A stretch of 8,387 bases of DNA from Actinomycetes bacterium (lineage in GTDB: Bacteria > Actinomycetota > Actinomycetes > Propionibacteriales > Propionibacteriaceae). Made by a program: the position numbers and the translations under genes. The stretch is from NCBI GenBank assembly GCA_023387135.1, contig JAEWIK010000312.1:1-8387 (forward strand), in the 5' to 3' direction. The notes beneath the pieces are model-generated. The model saw nothing but the letters and a program-made list of their open reading frames with translations, had not been told where the DNA came from and ran no database searches. Of the stretch, positions 1 through 6,076 are shown piece by piece; position 1 is the first letter of the stretch, and the number at the start of each line of letters is the position of its first letter.

Positions 1-51
1 CCGCTGCTGCGCGATGACGTGCTCCAGGATCTGCGTCCGGCGGTCTCCCAT
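1..51 (-). CDS. Partial N-terminus of HTH transcriptional regulator, probably DeoR-like
   Basis: Only the first 17 codons lie in the window. The minus strand reads MGDRRTQILEHVIAQQR from an ATG at 51-49 and is open to the edge. A perfect AGGAGG Shine-Dalgarno (plus-strand 57-62, CCTCCT) lies 5 nt before the ATG, which makes this a well-supported start. The pattern of a short basic stretch followed by xxILxxVxxQ resembles the first helix of winged-helix repressors such as DeoR, which usually open with RxxxILxxLxxxG. GntR, ArsR or MarR types cannot be excluded from 17 residues. It is divergent from the glycyl-radical activase, with palindromes between the two starts, as expected of a local regulator. 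That there is a gene here is fairly sure; the family is an inference. Confidence 0.55.
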   Translation of the reverse strand, partial: MGDRRTQILEHVIAQQR

Positions 52-69
52 CGCAGCCTCCTGCCCCCG

Positions 70-100
70 TTGACATCTCTACTACAGACCCTAGTAGACT
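70..100 (+). promoter_or_regulatory. Candidate sigma70-type promoter for the activase gene
   Basis: A perfect TTGACA (70-75) is followed after 19 nt by TAGACT (95-100), which fits TANNNT. The 19-nt spacer is longer than the ideal 17. Transcription would start near 107, leaving a leader of about 27 nt before the GTG at 134. An inverted repeat lies between and over the boxes, so repressor occlusion is plausible. Confidence 0.4.
78..98. promoter_or_regulatory. Inverted repeat, candidate operator 1
   Basis: TCTACTA (78-84), a 7-nt spacer, then TAGTAGA (92-98) form a perfect 7-bp inverted repeat. It lies between the -35 and -10 boxes of the candidate activase promoter and covers the minus-strand -10. 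Position and symmetry fit a dimeric repressor site. The binding protein is unknown; the adjacent divergent regulator is the natural candidate. Confidence 0.4.
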
Positions 101-117
101 TTCGTACGAAACCTCAA
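88..117 (-). promoter_or_regulatory. Candidate minus-strand promoter for the divergent regulator
   Basis: Read on the minus strand, TTGAGG (117-112) is followed after 18 nt by TAGGGT (93-88, TANNNT). This would start transcription near 81, about 30 nt before the regulator ATG. Both hexamers are only moderate matches. It overlaps the plus-strand promoter, so the two would compete and share operators. Confidence 0.22.
100..111. promoter_or_regulatory. 12-bp perfect palindrome, candidate operator 2
   Basis: TTTCGTACGAAA is perfectly self-complementary. It sits just downstream of the TAGACT box, over the likely transcription start of the activase gene. TTTCG half-sites are common in operators of DeoR-family repressors, which fits the regulator start seen at 51-1, but this link is inference only. 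Confidence 0.45.
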
Positions 118-133
118 GTGCTTGGGATTGAAA

Positions 134-925
134 GTGTCAGCAGCAGCGACGGACGCCACGGGGCGAGTCTTCGACATCCAGAAGTTCTCGCTTCACGACG
201 GCCCGGGAATCAGGACCGTCGTGTTCCTGAAGGGCTGTCCGATGGCCTGCGCGTGGTGCTCCAACCCCGGCTCGCAGAAGCTGCGGGCCCTCGACGTCGG
301 CGACCCGCTGCACCCGGGCGTCGTCGTCCCCGACAGCCGCGAGTACACGGTCGACGAGGTCAGCAGGATCTGCCTGCAGGACCTTCCGTTCTACGAGGAG
401 TCGGGCGGCGGGGTGACCCTGTCGGGCGGGGAAGCCCTCGTCCAGCACCGGTTCGCGACGCGACTGCTCGACAGGCTGCGGGCGGACGGCGTCCACACCG
501 CCGTCGAGACCACCGGCTATGCCTCGCCGGAGGTGTTCGGGCGCGTGCTCGCCCGGGCCAATCTGCTCATCATGGACGTGAAGCACCACGACTCCGCGCT
601 GCATCGTCGCTGGACGGGAGTGGGCAGCGAGGTGCCGTTGCGGAACCTCGCGACGGCGCTCGCCGCCGGCGGTGAGGTGGTGGTGAGGATCCCCGTGATC
701 CCCGGGGTCAACGACGCGCCCCAGGACGCGGCGGCCTTCTGCAGGGTGCTCGTCCCCCTCGGGGTCTCGGCAGTGCAGTTGCTGCCCTTCCACCAGTTCG
801 GCGAGCGGAAGTACGAACTGCTCGGCTGGAGCTACGAACTCGCAGGCGTGCCGGCGTTGCACCGTGAGGAGCTCGCGGAATACCGGGCGGCTTTCGCCGA
901 CGGCGGCCTGGCGGCCGACTTCTGA
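134..925 (+). CDS. pflA: Radical-SAM glycyl-radical-enzyme (pyruvate formate-lyase type) activating enzyme
   Basis: Enzymes of this family use a [4Fe-4S] cluster and S-adenosylmethionine to abstract hydrogen from a glycine of a partner enzyme, installing the glycyl radical needed by pyruvate formate-lyase or relatives. Counting from GTG 134 (263 aa), the signature C35-PMA-C39-AW-C42 is the CX3CX2C cluster site, preceded by HDGPGIRTVVFLKG. The SAM-binding stretch SGGGVTLSGGEA follows, then the core strand LLIMDVKHHD and a C-terminal LLPFHQFGERKY typical of the family. No second cysteine-rich ferredoxin-like insert follows the first cluster, so it is a short form like E. coli PflA (246 aa). GTG 134 was chosen because GGGA lies 6 nt upstream; TTG 122 (four codons longer) has no SD. 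No glycyl-radical enzyme gene is in the window, so the exact substrate is unproven. Confidence 0.85.
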   Translation: MSAAATDATGRVFDIQKFSLHDGPGIRTVVFLKGCPMACAWCSNPGSQKLRALDVGDPLHPGVVVPDSREYTVDEVSRICLQDLPFYEESGGGVTLSGGEALVQHRFATRLLDRLRADGVHTAVETTGYASPEVFGRVLARANLLIMDVKHHDSALHRRWTGVGSEVPLRNLATALAAGGEVVVRIPVIPGVNDAPQDAAAFCRVLVPLGVSAVQLLPFHQFGERKYELLGWSYELAGVPALHREELAEYRAAFADGGLAADF

Positions 926-932
926 CGCCCGC

Positions 933-1655
933 TCAGCGGCTGACCTCGGCGTGGCGCAGGTGGTCGAGCCGGTTGAGCCACTGCAGGACGAGGGAGTGCT
1001 CCTCGTCCCGTGACGGCCGCAGCAGCGTGTGGCCCGTGTTGTTGATCTCCAGCCAGGTGCCCAGGGCGCCGTCGGACGCGGGAGGCCAGGCCATCAGCCG
1101 GCGCAGCAGGAACTGGATGAACCACGCGTGGGTCACCACCGCGACCAGCTTGTCGCCGTCGCCGAACTCGGAGACGAGGTCGTCGATCACCGTCCGCGCC
1201 CGCTCCCAGGCCATCGCCGGGGTCTCGAAGGGACGCCTGTACCAGCCTGTCTCGTCGGCGTAGGAGGGCAGGACGAGCCGCGGGCTGAGCCCTCGCAACA
1301 GCGAGGCGGAGCTGCCGGGCCCCGGGATGCCGCGGGTGCTGAAGCCGGTGTAGACGCCCTCGTAGATGCCGTTGACCTCGAACAGGTCGCCGTGGCCCTG
1401 CAACGGGATGTCGAGGGCTTCCGCGATGGGTGCTGCCGTCGCCACCGCGCGGCGCATGAGCGAGGTGAACATGATGTCCGGCCGGGGCAGCTCACCGGCG
1501 GCGAAGTGGTCGGCCAGCAGACGCGCCTGCTCGGTTCCCAGTTCCGTCAGTTCGGGGTCGGGCACCCGGTTCGCCCCGGCGCCCGTGAGCGCCTCGGTCC
1601 GGTTGTTGACGGATTCTGCATGACGGATCAGCAACAGGCGCACGTCGTCGATCAT
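933..1655 (-). CDS. Histidine phosphatase (phosphoglycerate mutase-like) family protein
   Basis: This 240-aa protein of the histidine phosphatase superfamily hydrolyses a phosphoester through a phospho-histidine intermediate. The catalytic motif LLLIRHAES (R11, H12) is at the N-terminus. SLMRRA supplies the second arginine (about R69), FEVNGIYEG the likely acid (E93), and VTHAW the second histidine (H176), so the active site looks complete. The region between E93 and H176 is longer than in small SixA-type members and looks cytosolic, with no signal peptide. The natural substrate cannot be told; sugar phosphates, nucleotides or phosphoproteins are all possible. ATG 1655 has no recognisable SD. 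A GTG at 1643-1641, giving [10 protein letters not shown], is an alternative start that matches many family members. Its stop lies 7 nt from the stop of the convergent activase gene, with no clear terminator between them. Confidence 0.85.
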   Translation of the reverse strand: MIDDVRLLLIRHAESVNNRTEALTGAGANRVPDPELTELGTEQARLLADHFAAGELPRPDIMFTSLMRRAVATAAPIAEALDIPLQGHGDLFEVNGIYEGVYTGFSTRGIPGPGSSASLLRGLSPRLVLPSYADETGWYRRPFETPAMAWERARTVIDDLVSEFGDGDKLVAVVTHAWFIQFLLRRLMAWPPASDGALGTWLEINNTGHTLLRPSRDEEHSLVLQWLNRLDHLRHAEVSR

Positions 1656-1755
1656 GGCACAGCCGCGGGACGCCGCCCGACCCCGCCCCGTCGCCGGGCA
1701 GGCCTCCTTGAGCGTTCGGTGCGTCCCCGACGAGGAGAGTCACGGCCCGGGACTG

Positions 1756-1761
1756 TAGAAT
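1756..1761 (+). promoter_or_regulatory. -10 box TAGAAT for leaderless prfB transcript
   Basis: TAGAAT matches TATAAT at 5 of 6 positions and ends 8 nt before the GTG start of prfB at 1770. Transcription normally starts 6-8 nt after the -10 box, which would put the 5' end at or within two bases of the start codon. No good -35 hexamer is visible at 1732-1738. There is no usable SD directly before the GTG, which agrees with leaderless initiation, common in actinobacteria. Confidence 0.5.
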
Positions 1762-1769
1762 GCCCGCTC

Positions 1770-2879
1770 GTGACCGCCGCTGACCTGCTCGCCGATCTTG
1801 CCGCCCTCGAACGCACCCTGGGATCGATCGAGGCAGTGCTCGACCCTGCCTCGAAGCGGGCCGAGATCGCCGAACTCTCCGAGCAGGTGGCCGCGCCCGA
1901 CCTGTGGGACGACCAGGAGAACGCCCAGCGCGTGACGTCCAGGCTCTCCCGGCTGCAGTCGGAGGTCGACAGGCTCGTGAAGCTGCGCGACAGGATCGAC
2001 GACCTCAAGGTGCTCATCGAGCTCGCCCAGGAGGAGAACGACGCCGCCACGCTCGCCGAGGCGCAGAAGGAGTACGAGTCGCTGCACGGCGAGATCGAGG
2101 CGCTCGAGGTCCGTACCCTGTTGTCGGGCGAGTACGACCAGCGCGAGGCGCTCGTCACGATCCGTTCCGAGGCCGGGGGAGTGGACGCTGCCGACTTCGC
2201 CGCCATGCTGCTGCGCATGTACCTCCGCTGGGCCGAGCGGCACGGCTATCCCACCGAGATCTACGAGACCTCTGAGGCGGAGGAGGCTGGCATCAAGTCG
2301 GCCACCTTCACGGTGAAGGAGCCTTTCGCGTACGGCATGCTCTCGGTCGAGCAGGGGACCCACAGGCTCGTCAGGATCTCGCCCTTCGACAACCAGGGGA
2401 GGCGCCAGACCTCGTTCGCTGGCGTTGACGTGTTCCCGGTCACCGAGGAGATCGACCACATCGACATCCCGGAGAAGGACCTGCGCGTCGACGTCTTCAG
2501 GTCGACCGGCCCCGGCGGCCAGAGCGTCAACACGACGGACTCGGCGGTGCGCCTGACCCACCTCCCGACAGGCATCGTCGTCTCGATGCAGAACGAGAAG
2601 TCGCAGCTGCAGAACAAGGTGGCGGCGATGAAGGTGCTGCAGTCGCGCCTGCTGGAGCGGGCACGCGCCGAGAAGGAGGCCGAGATGCGCGGCCTCAAGG
2701 GCGACGCCGGCAACTCGTGGGGCGCGCAGATGCGGTCGTACGTCCTGCACCCCTACCAGATGGTCAAGGACCTGCGGACCGATCACGAGGTCGGCAACCC
2801 CGATGCGGTGTTCGACGGCGACATCGACGGTTTCCTCGACGCAGGCATCAGGTGGCGTCGCCAGCAGGGCGACCGATAG
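1770..2879 (+). CDS. prfB: Peptide chain release factor 2 (RF2)
   Basis: RF2 recognises UGA and UAA stop codons in the ribosomal A site and triggers peptide release. The 369-aa product has the class I layout: an N-terminal helical domain (about 1-110), the stop-codon-reading tripeptide S204-P205-F206, and the catalytic loop GPGGQ (G249-G250-Q251). SPF rather than PXT marks RF2, not RF1. The C-terminal stretch [16 protein letters not shown] is typical. GTG 1770 gives the expected RF2 length and N-terminus; the frame stays open far upstream but that part has no homologue-like sequence. Unlike E. coli, the gene is one uninterrupted frame: codons 24-25 (CTC GAC) occupy the place of the CUU-UGA-C frameshift site. 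The gene ends with TAG, a codon read by RF1. It stands first in the prfB-ftsE-ftsX-M23-smpB row. Confidence 0.97.
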   Translation: MTAADLLADLAALERTLGSIEAVLDPASKRAEIAELSEQVAAPDLWDDQENAQRVTSRLSRLQSEVDRLVKLRDRIDDLKVLIELAQEENDAATLAEAQKEYESLHGEIEALEVRTLLSGEYDQREALVTIRSEAGGVDAADFAAMLLRMYLRWAERHGYPTEIYETSEAEEAGIKSATFTVKEPFAYGMLSVEQGTHRLVRISPFDNQGRRQTSFAGVDVFPVTEEIDHIDIPEKDLRVDVFRSTGPGGQSVNTTDSAVRLTHLPTGIVVSMQNEKSQLQNKVAAMKVLQSRLLERARAEKEAEMRGLKGDAGNSWGAQMRSYVLHPYQMVKDLRTDHEVGNPDAVFDGDIDGFLDAGIRWRRQQGDR

Positions 2880-2900
2880 GTCCGCGACGGCGTGGCGGGT

Positions 2901-2929
2901 CAGGCGCTGACAGGCGCACCACGTACACT
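2901..2929 (+). promoter_or_regulatory. Candidate ftsE promoter with tandem repeat
   Basis: TACACT (2924-2929) fits the TANNNT -10 pattern, with a likely start near 2936. No consensus -35 is present at 17 nt; instead two direct copies of CAGGCGC lie at 2901-2907 and 2911-2917, exactly 10 bp apart, one helical turn. This arrangement could mark an activator site at the -35 region. A small GTCAG/CTGAC hairpin (2899-2911) overlaps it. It lies 21 nt after the prfB stop, so ftsE may have its own transcript in addition to read-through. Confidence 0.3.
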
Positions 2930-2943
2930 CCCCGTGAGGTCGG

Positions 2944-2960
2944 CCTGAGAGTTCCTCAGG
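2944..2960 (+). promoter_or_regulatory. Hairpin in ftsE leader
   Basis: CCTGAG (2944-2949), loop AGTTC, CTCAGG (2955-2960) make a 6-bp perfect stem. No U-run follows, so it is not a standard terminator. A competing pairing, GTTCC (2951-2955) with GGAAAC (2959-2964, one bulged A), overlaps the same bases. The ftsE start at 2998 has no SD, so this leader could affect initiation. Function is unproven. Confidence 0.3.
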
Positions 2961-2997
2961 AAACTTCCCCATCGTCAACCCGGCCACACCCATCACC

Positions 2998-3684
2998 GTG
3001 ATCAGATTCGAGGACGTCTCAAAGACGTACGACGGCCAGACCCGTCCGGCGCTGCGCAACGTCAACGTCGAGATCGCCAAGGGCGAGTTCGCCTTCCTCG
3101 TGGGCCAGTCGGGCTCCGGGAAGTCGACCTTCCTGAGGCTCATCCTGCGCGAATACCTGCCCTCGACGGGCCACCTCTACGTCGCGGGGAAGGACCTCAC
3201 CAGGCTCCGCGGCTGGAAGGTGCCGGCGCTGCGGCGCCAGATCGGCACTGTCTTCCAGGACTTCCGGCTGCTTCCCGGCAAGACGGTCACCGAGAACGTC
3301 GCCTTCGCCCTGCAGGTCATCGGCAAGCCGAACACGATGATCAGGAAAGTGGTCCCGGAGACCCTCGAACTCGTCGGCCTTGAGGGCAAGGGGGACCGGC
3401 TTCCCGAGGAGCTCTCGGGCGGCGAACAGCAGCGCGTGGCGATAGCGCGTGCGTTCGTCAACCGTCCGGCGATCCTCATTGCCGACGAACCGACCGGCAA
3501 CCTCGACCCGGCGACCAGCGTCGGGATCATGAAGCTGCTCGACAGGATCAACAAGTCCGACACCACCGTCATCATGGCCACGCACGACGCGACGATCGTC
3601 GACCAGATGCGCAAGCGCGTGATCGAACTCGTGAACGGAGAGGTCGTCCGTGACCAGACAAAGGGCGTGTATGGCTACCAGTGA
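2998..3684 (+). CDS. ftsE: Cell-division ABC transporter ATP-binding protein FtsE
   Basis: FtsE is the cytoplasmic ATPase of the FtsEX complex, which uses ATP to drive shape changes in FtsX and so control peptidoglycan hydrolases at the division site. The 228-aa protein has Walker [10 protein letters not shown] (36-44), Q-loop Q87 in VFQDFRLL, signature LSGGEQQR (139-146), Walker B ILIADEP (159-165), D-loop NLD (168-170) and switch H196 in MATHD, so all ATPase motifs are intact. The length is normal for FtsE. GTG 2998, giving [11 protein letters not shown], is the standard N-terminus of the family, but the preceding 20 nt are pyrimidine-rich and lack any SD. A leader of about 60 nt with a hairpin lies upstream. 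ftsX starts 15 nt after its stop, so the two are co-transcribed. Confidence 0.97.
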   Translation: MIRFEDVSKTYDGQTRPALRNVNVEIAKGEFAFLVGQSGSGKSTFLRLILREYLPSTGHLYVAGKDLTRLRGWKVPALRRQIGTVFQDFRLLPGKTVTENVAFALQVIGKPNTMIRKVVPETLELVGLEGKGDRLPEELSGGEQQRVAIARAFVNRPAILIADEPTGNLDPATSVGIMKLLDRINKSDTTVIMATHDATIVDQMRKRVIELVNGEVVRDQTKGVYGYQ

Positions 3685-3699
3685 TCGGAAGGACAGCTG

Positions 3700-4602
3700 A
3701 TGCGCCACACTCTCCGCGAGGCTTTCTCAGGACTGCGCCGCAACGCCTCGATGAACCTGGCGGTCATCGTCACGATGTGGGTGTCCCTGACGCTGTTCGG
3801 CATGGGGCTGCTCGTCACCCAGCAGGTGGAACTGCTCAAGGGCAACTGGTACGACAAGATCGAGATCAGCGTCTTCCTGTGCGTGGCCGATTCTCCCGGC
3901 GGCACCTGCCAGCCCGGGGTTGCCGCCTCCGACGCCGAGCGCGCCGCGATCGGTGAGGCCCTCAAGGCCAACCCGGAGGTCGCCCAGGTCTATTACGAGA
4001 GCAAGGAAGAAGCGTTCGCCGAATTCCGCGAGGTGTACGCGTCCGACCCGATTCTCGACACGATGACCGTCGACATGATGCAGGATTCATTCCGCGTCAA
4101 GCTCAAGAATCCGCAGGAATACCAGGGCGTCGTCTCGATGGCGCAGGGAATGAAGGGCGTGCAGCGGGTGCACGACCTGCGGCAGTATCTCGACCCCTTA
4201 TTCGCCTGGCTCAACATGGCCCAATGGGCGACCGTGGGCGCCTCCGTGCTGTTGCTCGTCGCGGCCGCGCTGCAGATCGGCAACACCATCCGCATGGCGG
4301 CGTTCTCCCGACGAAGAGAGATCGGGATCATGCGTCTGGTAGGGGCTTCGAACTGGTACATCATGCTGCCGTTCCTGCTCGAATCCCTGGTGGCGGCGCT
4401 GGTCGGATCGCTGCTCGCCTGTGGCTCACTGGCCGCCGTCCAGCAGTTCGTCGTGATCGGAAAGGCTGAACCACAGATCAAGGGTATTGAGTGGATTCGC
4501 TGGGAACATGTGGGTTTTGCGATGGGAAGCCTTGTGTTGCTGGGTGTCGTTCTCTCTATCATCCCTACGTTGATAGCGACCCGGAGATTCCTTCGAGTCT
4601 GA
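3700..4602 (+). CDS. ftsX: Cell-division membrane protein FtsX (ABC permease-like)
   Basis: FtsX is the membrane half of FtsEX; its large extracytoplasmic loop binds and activates a peptidoglycan hydrolase or its activator. The 300-aa protein shows four membrane segments (about 20-40, 176-197, 222-245, 269-291). The extracytoplasmic domain (about 41-172) lies between the first two. The cytoplasmic SRRREIGIMRLVGAS stretch before the third is the conserved FtsX/MacB-type coupling motif. Two cysteines in the loop (C61 and C70, in VFLCVADSPGGTC) could form a disulfide. ATG 3700 has a good SD, GGAAGGA (3687-3693), 6 nt upstream. The last 54 codons or so (from about 4441) are only about 52% GC and use rare codons such as ATA, AGA and CGA, unlike the rest of the gene. 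The hydrolase gene begins 22 nt downstream. Confidence 0.96.
   Translation: MRHTLREAFSGLRRNASMNLAVIVTMWVSLTLFGMGLLVTQQVELLKGNWYDKIEISVFLCVADSPGGTCQPGVAASDAERAAIGEALKANPEVAQVYYESKEEAFAEFREVYASDPILDTMTVDMMQDSFRVKLKNPQEYQGVVSMAQGMKGVQRVHDLRQYLDPLFAWLNMAQWATVGASVLLLVAAALQIGNTIRMAAFSRRREIGIMRLVGASNWYIMLPFLLESLVAALVGSLLACGSLAAVQQFVVIGKAEPQIKGIEWIRWEHVGFAMGSLVLLGVVLSIIPTLIATRRFLRV
4557..4562 (+). promoter_or_regulatory. Possible internal -10 box within ftsX 3' end
   Basis: TATCAT matches TATAAT at 5 of 6 positions and lies in the AT-richer end of ftsX, 63 nt before the hydrolase GTG. Upstream, TTGTGT (4532-4537) is a weak -35 with a 19-nt spacer. It could give the hydrolase gene extra transcription independent of ftsEX. 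The evidence is composition and one hexamer only. Confidence 0.2.
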
Positions 4603-4624
4603 GACCATCGAAGAGGTAGAGACC

Positions 4625-5998
4625 GTGCTCCAGGTGACTTCCCCCACCTCAGCTACGCAGTCCAGGCACCGGAACCGCATCTGGTCCCGGGCGTTGGTGG
4701 TAGGTGCCCTCGTGATCGGATTGGTGGCGGTGTCGGCACCGACCGGTTCCGCCGAGGGCCTGTACGACCAGCGCGACCGCGTGCGTAAATCGATAGCCCA
4801 GACGAAGAACGAGATCGCCGACGGCAAGAAGCAGGTCGCGCAGGCGAATGCAGCACTGGCCGCGTCCCAGAAGAAGCTCGACGCCGCGCAGTCCGAACTC
4901 TCCACGGCAAAGGGCGCGCTGGCAAAGGCGCAGAACAAACTCGCCGACACCCGCAGCGCCCTGGCCAAGGCAAAGGCGCGCGACGTCGACATCGCCGCGA
5001 AGCTCAAGGTCGCCCAGGACGAACTGGCGGCGTCGGTAGCCAGGGTCGCGCAGGGCGAGGCCGATCTCGCGGCGCAGACCAAGCTCATCGGCTCGGTGGT
5101 CAGGACGGCCTACCAGCAGCAGTCGAGCCTCGTCGGCTTCGCGATCCTGCTCGACGCCCAGGACGCCGACCAGGTCGCCAACCGCCTCCAGTGGACCGAG
5201 ATGATCTTCGGCAACACCGCCGGCGAGATGGACAGGCTGCAGCAACTGCAGGTCGAGCTCGAAGCCGCGAAGGTCGCCCAGACCGCTGCCGAGGCGAAGG
5301 TCGCCCGGCAGCGCGAGGAGAGCCAGGCCCAGCTCGCCGCCACCCAGCGGCTCACCGACCAGGCCAAGCTGTTGACCGACGAGGCTGCCGGCCGCGCCGC
5401 CACCGTCGCCGGCATGGTGAAGAAGGTCTCGGGCCTGGTGGCCGAGAACCGCAAGCTGCGCGACGAGGCCCAGGACGAACTGGAAGCCGACAAGGCGCAG
5501 TACGACAAGCTCCAGGCCCAGGAAGAGTCGATCTCGAAGAAGATCAAGGAGCAGATCGCCAAGGACAAGGCCAACGGCAACCAGCGGATCAACGCGATGG
5601 GCTTCATCCGGCCCGTCGACGCCGCTCCCGGTTCGCCCTTCGGCCTGCGCTACCACCCGATCCTGCACTACTGGCGGATGCACTGGGGCCAGGACTTCGG
5701 TGCCCGCTGCGGCGCCCCGATCTGGGCGATGGCGGACGGCAAGGTGACTCAGATCCTGCGGACCTCCCAGTCCAACGGCCTCGGCAACTGGACGGTCATC
5801 GACTACGGCAAGTACAAGGGCGACCACTTCTCCAGCGGCTACGCCCACCAGTCGAAGATCATCGTCAAGGTCGGCCAGGAGGTGAAGCAGGGGCAGATAG
5901 TCGGTTACGTGGGCACCACGGGTCTCTCCACCGGCTGCCACCTGCACCTGCAGATCTACAAGGACGGGGTGCGCGTGAACCCCAGGCCGTACGTCTGA
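4625..5998 (+). CDS. Secreted coiled-coil M23 (LytM) metallopeptidase, probable FtsEX-controlled peptidoglycan hydrolase
   Basis: M23 enzymes are zinc endopeptidases that cut peptide cross-links of peptidoglycan. The 457-aa protein has a basic N-terminus and a hydrophobic segment (about 22-38), with probable signal cleavage after TGSA (A43). Two long Ala/Lys/Glu/Gln-rich coiled-coil helices (about 46-157 and 200-320) flank a tip region with LVGFAILLDAQDADQVANRL, the hairpin layout of EnvC and PcsB. The C-terminal LytM domain (about 325-457) keeps H353-x3-D357, H408 and H439-x-H441, so zinc and catalytic residues are complete, unlike the degenerate EnvC. Within the second coil a 13-nt unit, GCGAAGGTCGCCC, recurs at 5267 and 5294 (9-residue spacing). 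GTG 4625 is preceded by AGAGG (4612-4616). Placement 22 nt after ftsX argues that FtsX recruits or activates it; this is inference. Confidence 0.92.
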   Translation: MLQVTSPTSATQSRHRNRIWSRALVVGALVIGLVAVSAPTGSAEGLYDQRDRVRKSIAQTKNEIADGKKQVAQANAALAASQKKLDAAQSELSTAKGALAKAQNKLADTRSALAKAKARDVDIAAKLKVAQDELAASVARVAQGEADLAAQTKLIGSVVRTAYQQQSSLVGFAILLDAQDADQVANRLQWTEMIFGNTAGEMDRLQQLQVELEAAKVAQTAAEAKVARQREESQAQLAATQRLTDQAKLLTDEAAGRAATVAGMVKKVSGLVAENRKLRDEAQDELEADKAQYDKLQAQEESISKKIKEQIAKDKANGNQRINAMGFIRPVDAAPGSPFGLRYHPILHYWRMHWGQDFGARCGAPIWAMADGKVTQILRTSQSNGLGNWTVIDYGKYKGDHFSSGYAHQSKIIVKVGQEVKQGQIVGYVGTTGLSTGCHLHLQIYKDGVRVNPRPYV

Positions 5999-6048
5999 TC
6001 CACGCCCATAGCGGGCCTGACAAGTCCTTACCCATCCCCAAAAGCCGG

Positions 6049-6076
6049 ATCGCCAGCCCTTGATAGGGTTGGCGAT
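6049..6076 (+). terminator. Strong hairpin between hydrolase gene and smpB (terminator or processing site)
   Basis: The arms ATCGCCAGCCCT (6049-6060) and AGGGTTGGCGAT (6065-6076) pair over 12 bp around the loop TGAT, with one G-U pair. Outer GCC/GGC (6044-6046 with 6080-6082) can extend it. No U-run follows on the plus strand, so a classical intrinsic terminator is doubtful. On the minus strand TTTT follows, but no minus-strand gene is near. It begins 50 nt after the hydrolase stop and ends 26 nt before the smpB ATG. It may attenuate read-through, stabilise RNA ends, or be a protein-binding palindrome. Confidence 0.5.

Noticed and set aside
430..440. GGEA instead of GGEP in the SAM-binding motif of the activase
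   Set aside because: It looked like a degenerate motif, but E. coli PflA also has GGEA at this place, so it is normal for the family.
923..960. Terminator between the convergent activase and phosphatase genes
   Set aside because: CCGCT/AGCGG around 928-938 leaves a one-base loop and no U-run, so it is not a workable hairpin terminator.
1029..1769. In-frame upstream extension of prfB
   Set aside because: The frame stays open for 247 codons, but it lies antisense to the phosphatase gene and encodes no RF2-like sequence. GTG 1770 gives the normal RF2 length and N-terminus.
1760..1783. ATG mini-frame (7 codons plus UGA) overlapping the prfB start, from which a +1 shift at UGAC would enter the prfB frame
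   Set aside because: It looks like the E. coli RF2 frameshift arrangement, but the ATG lies inside the -10 box, so it is probably not transcribed. The codon before UGA is CGC, which cannot re-pair in +1, and there is no upstream SD-like stimulator.
2940..2975. Possible riboswitch (TGAGAG motif) upstream of ftsE
   Set aside because: Only a short hairpin and an alternative pairing are visible. The multi-helix core and conserved distal elements of TPP or glycine riboswitches are absent, and ftsE is not a metabolite gene.
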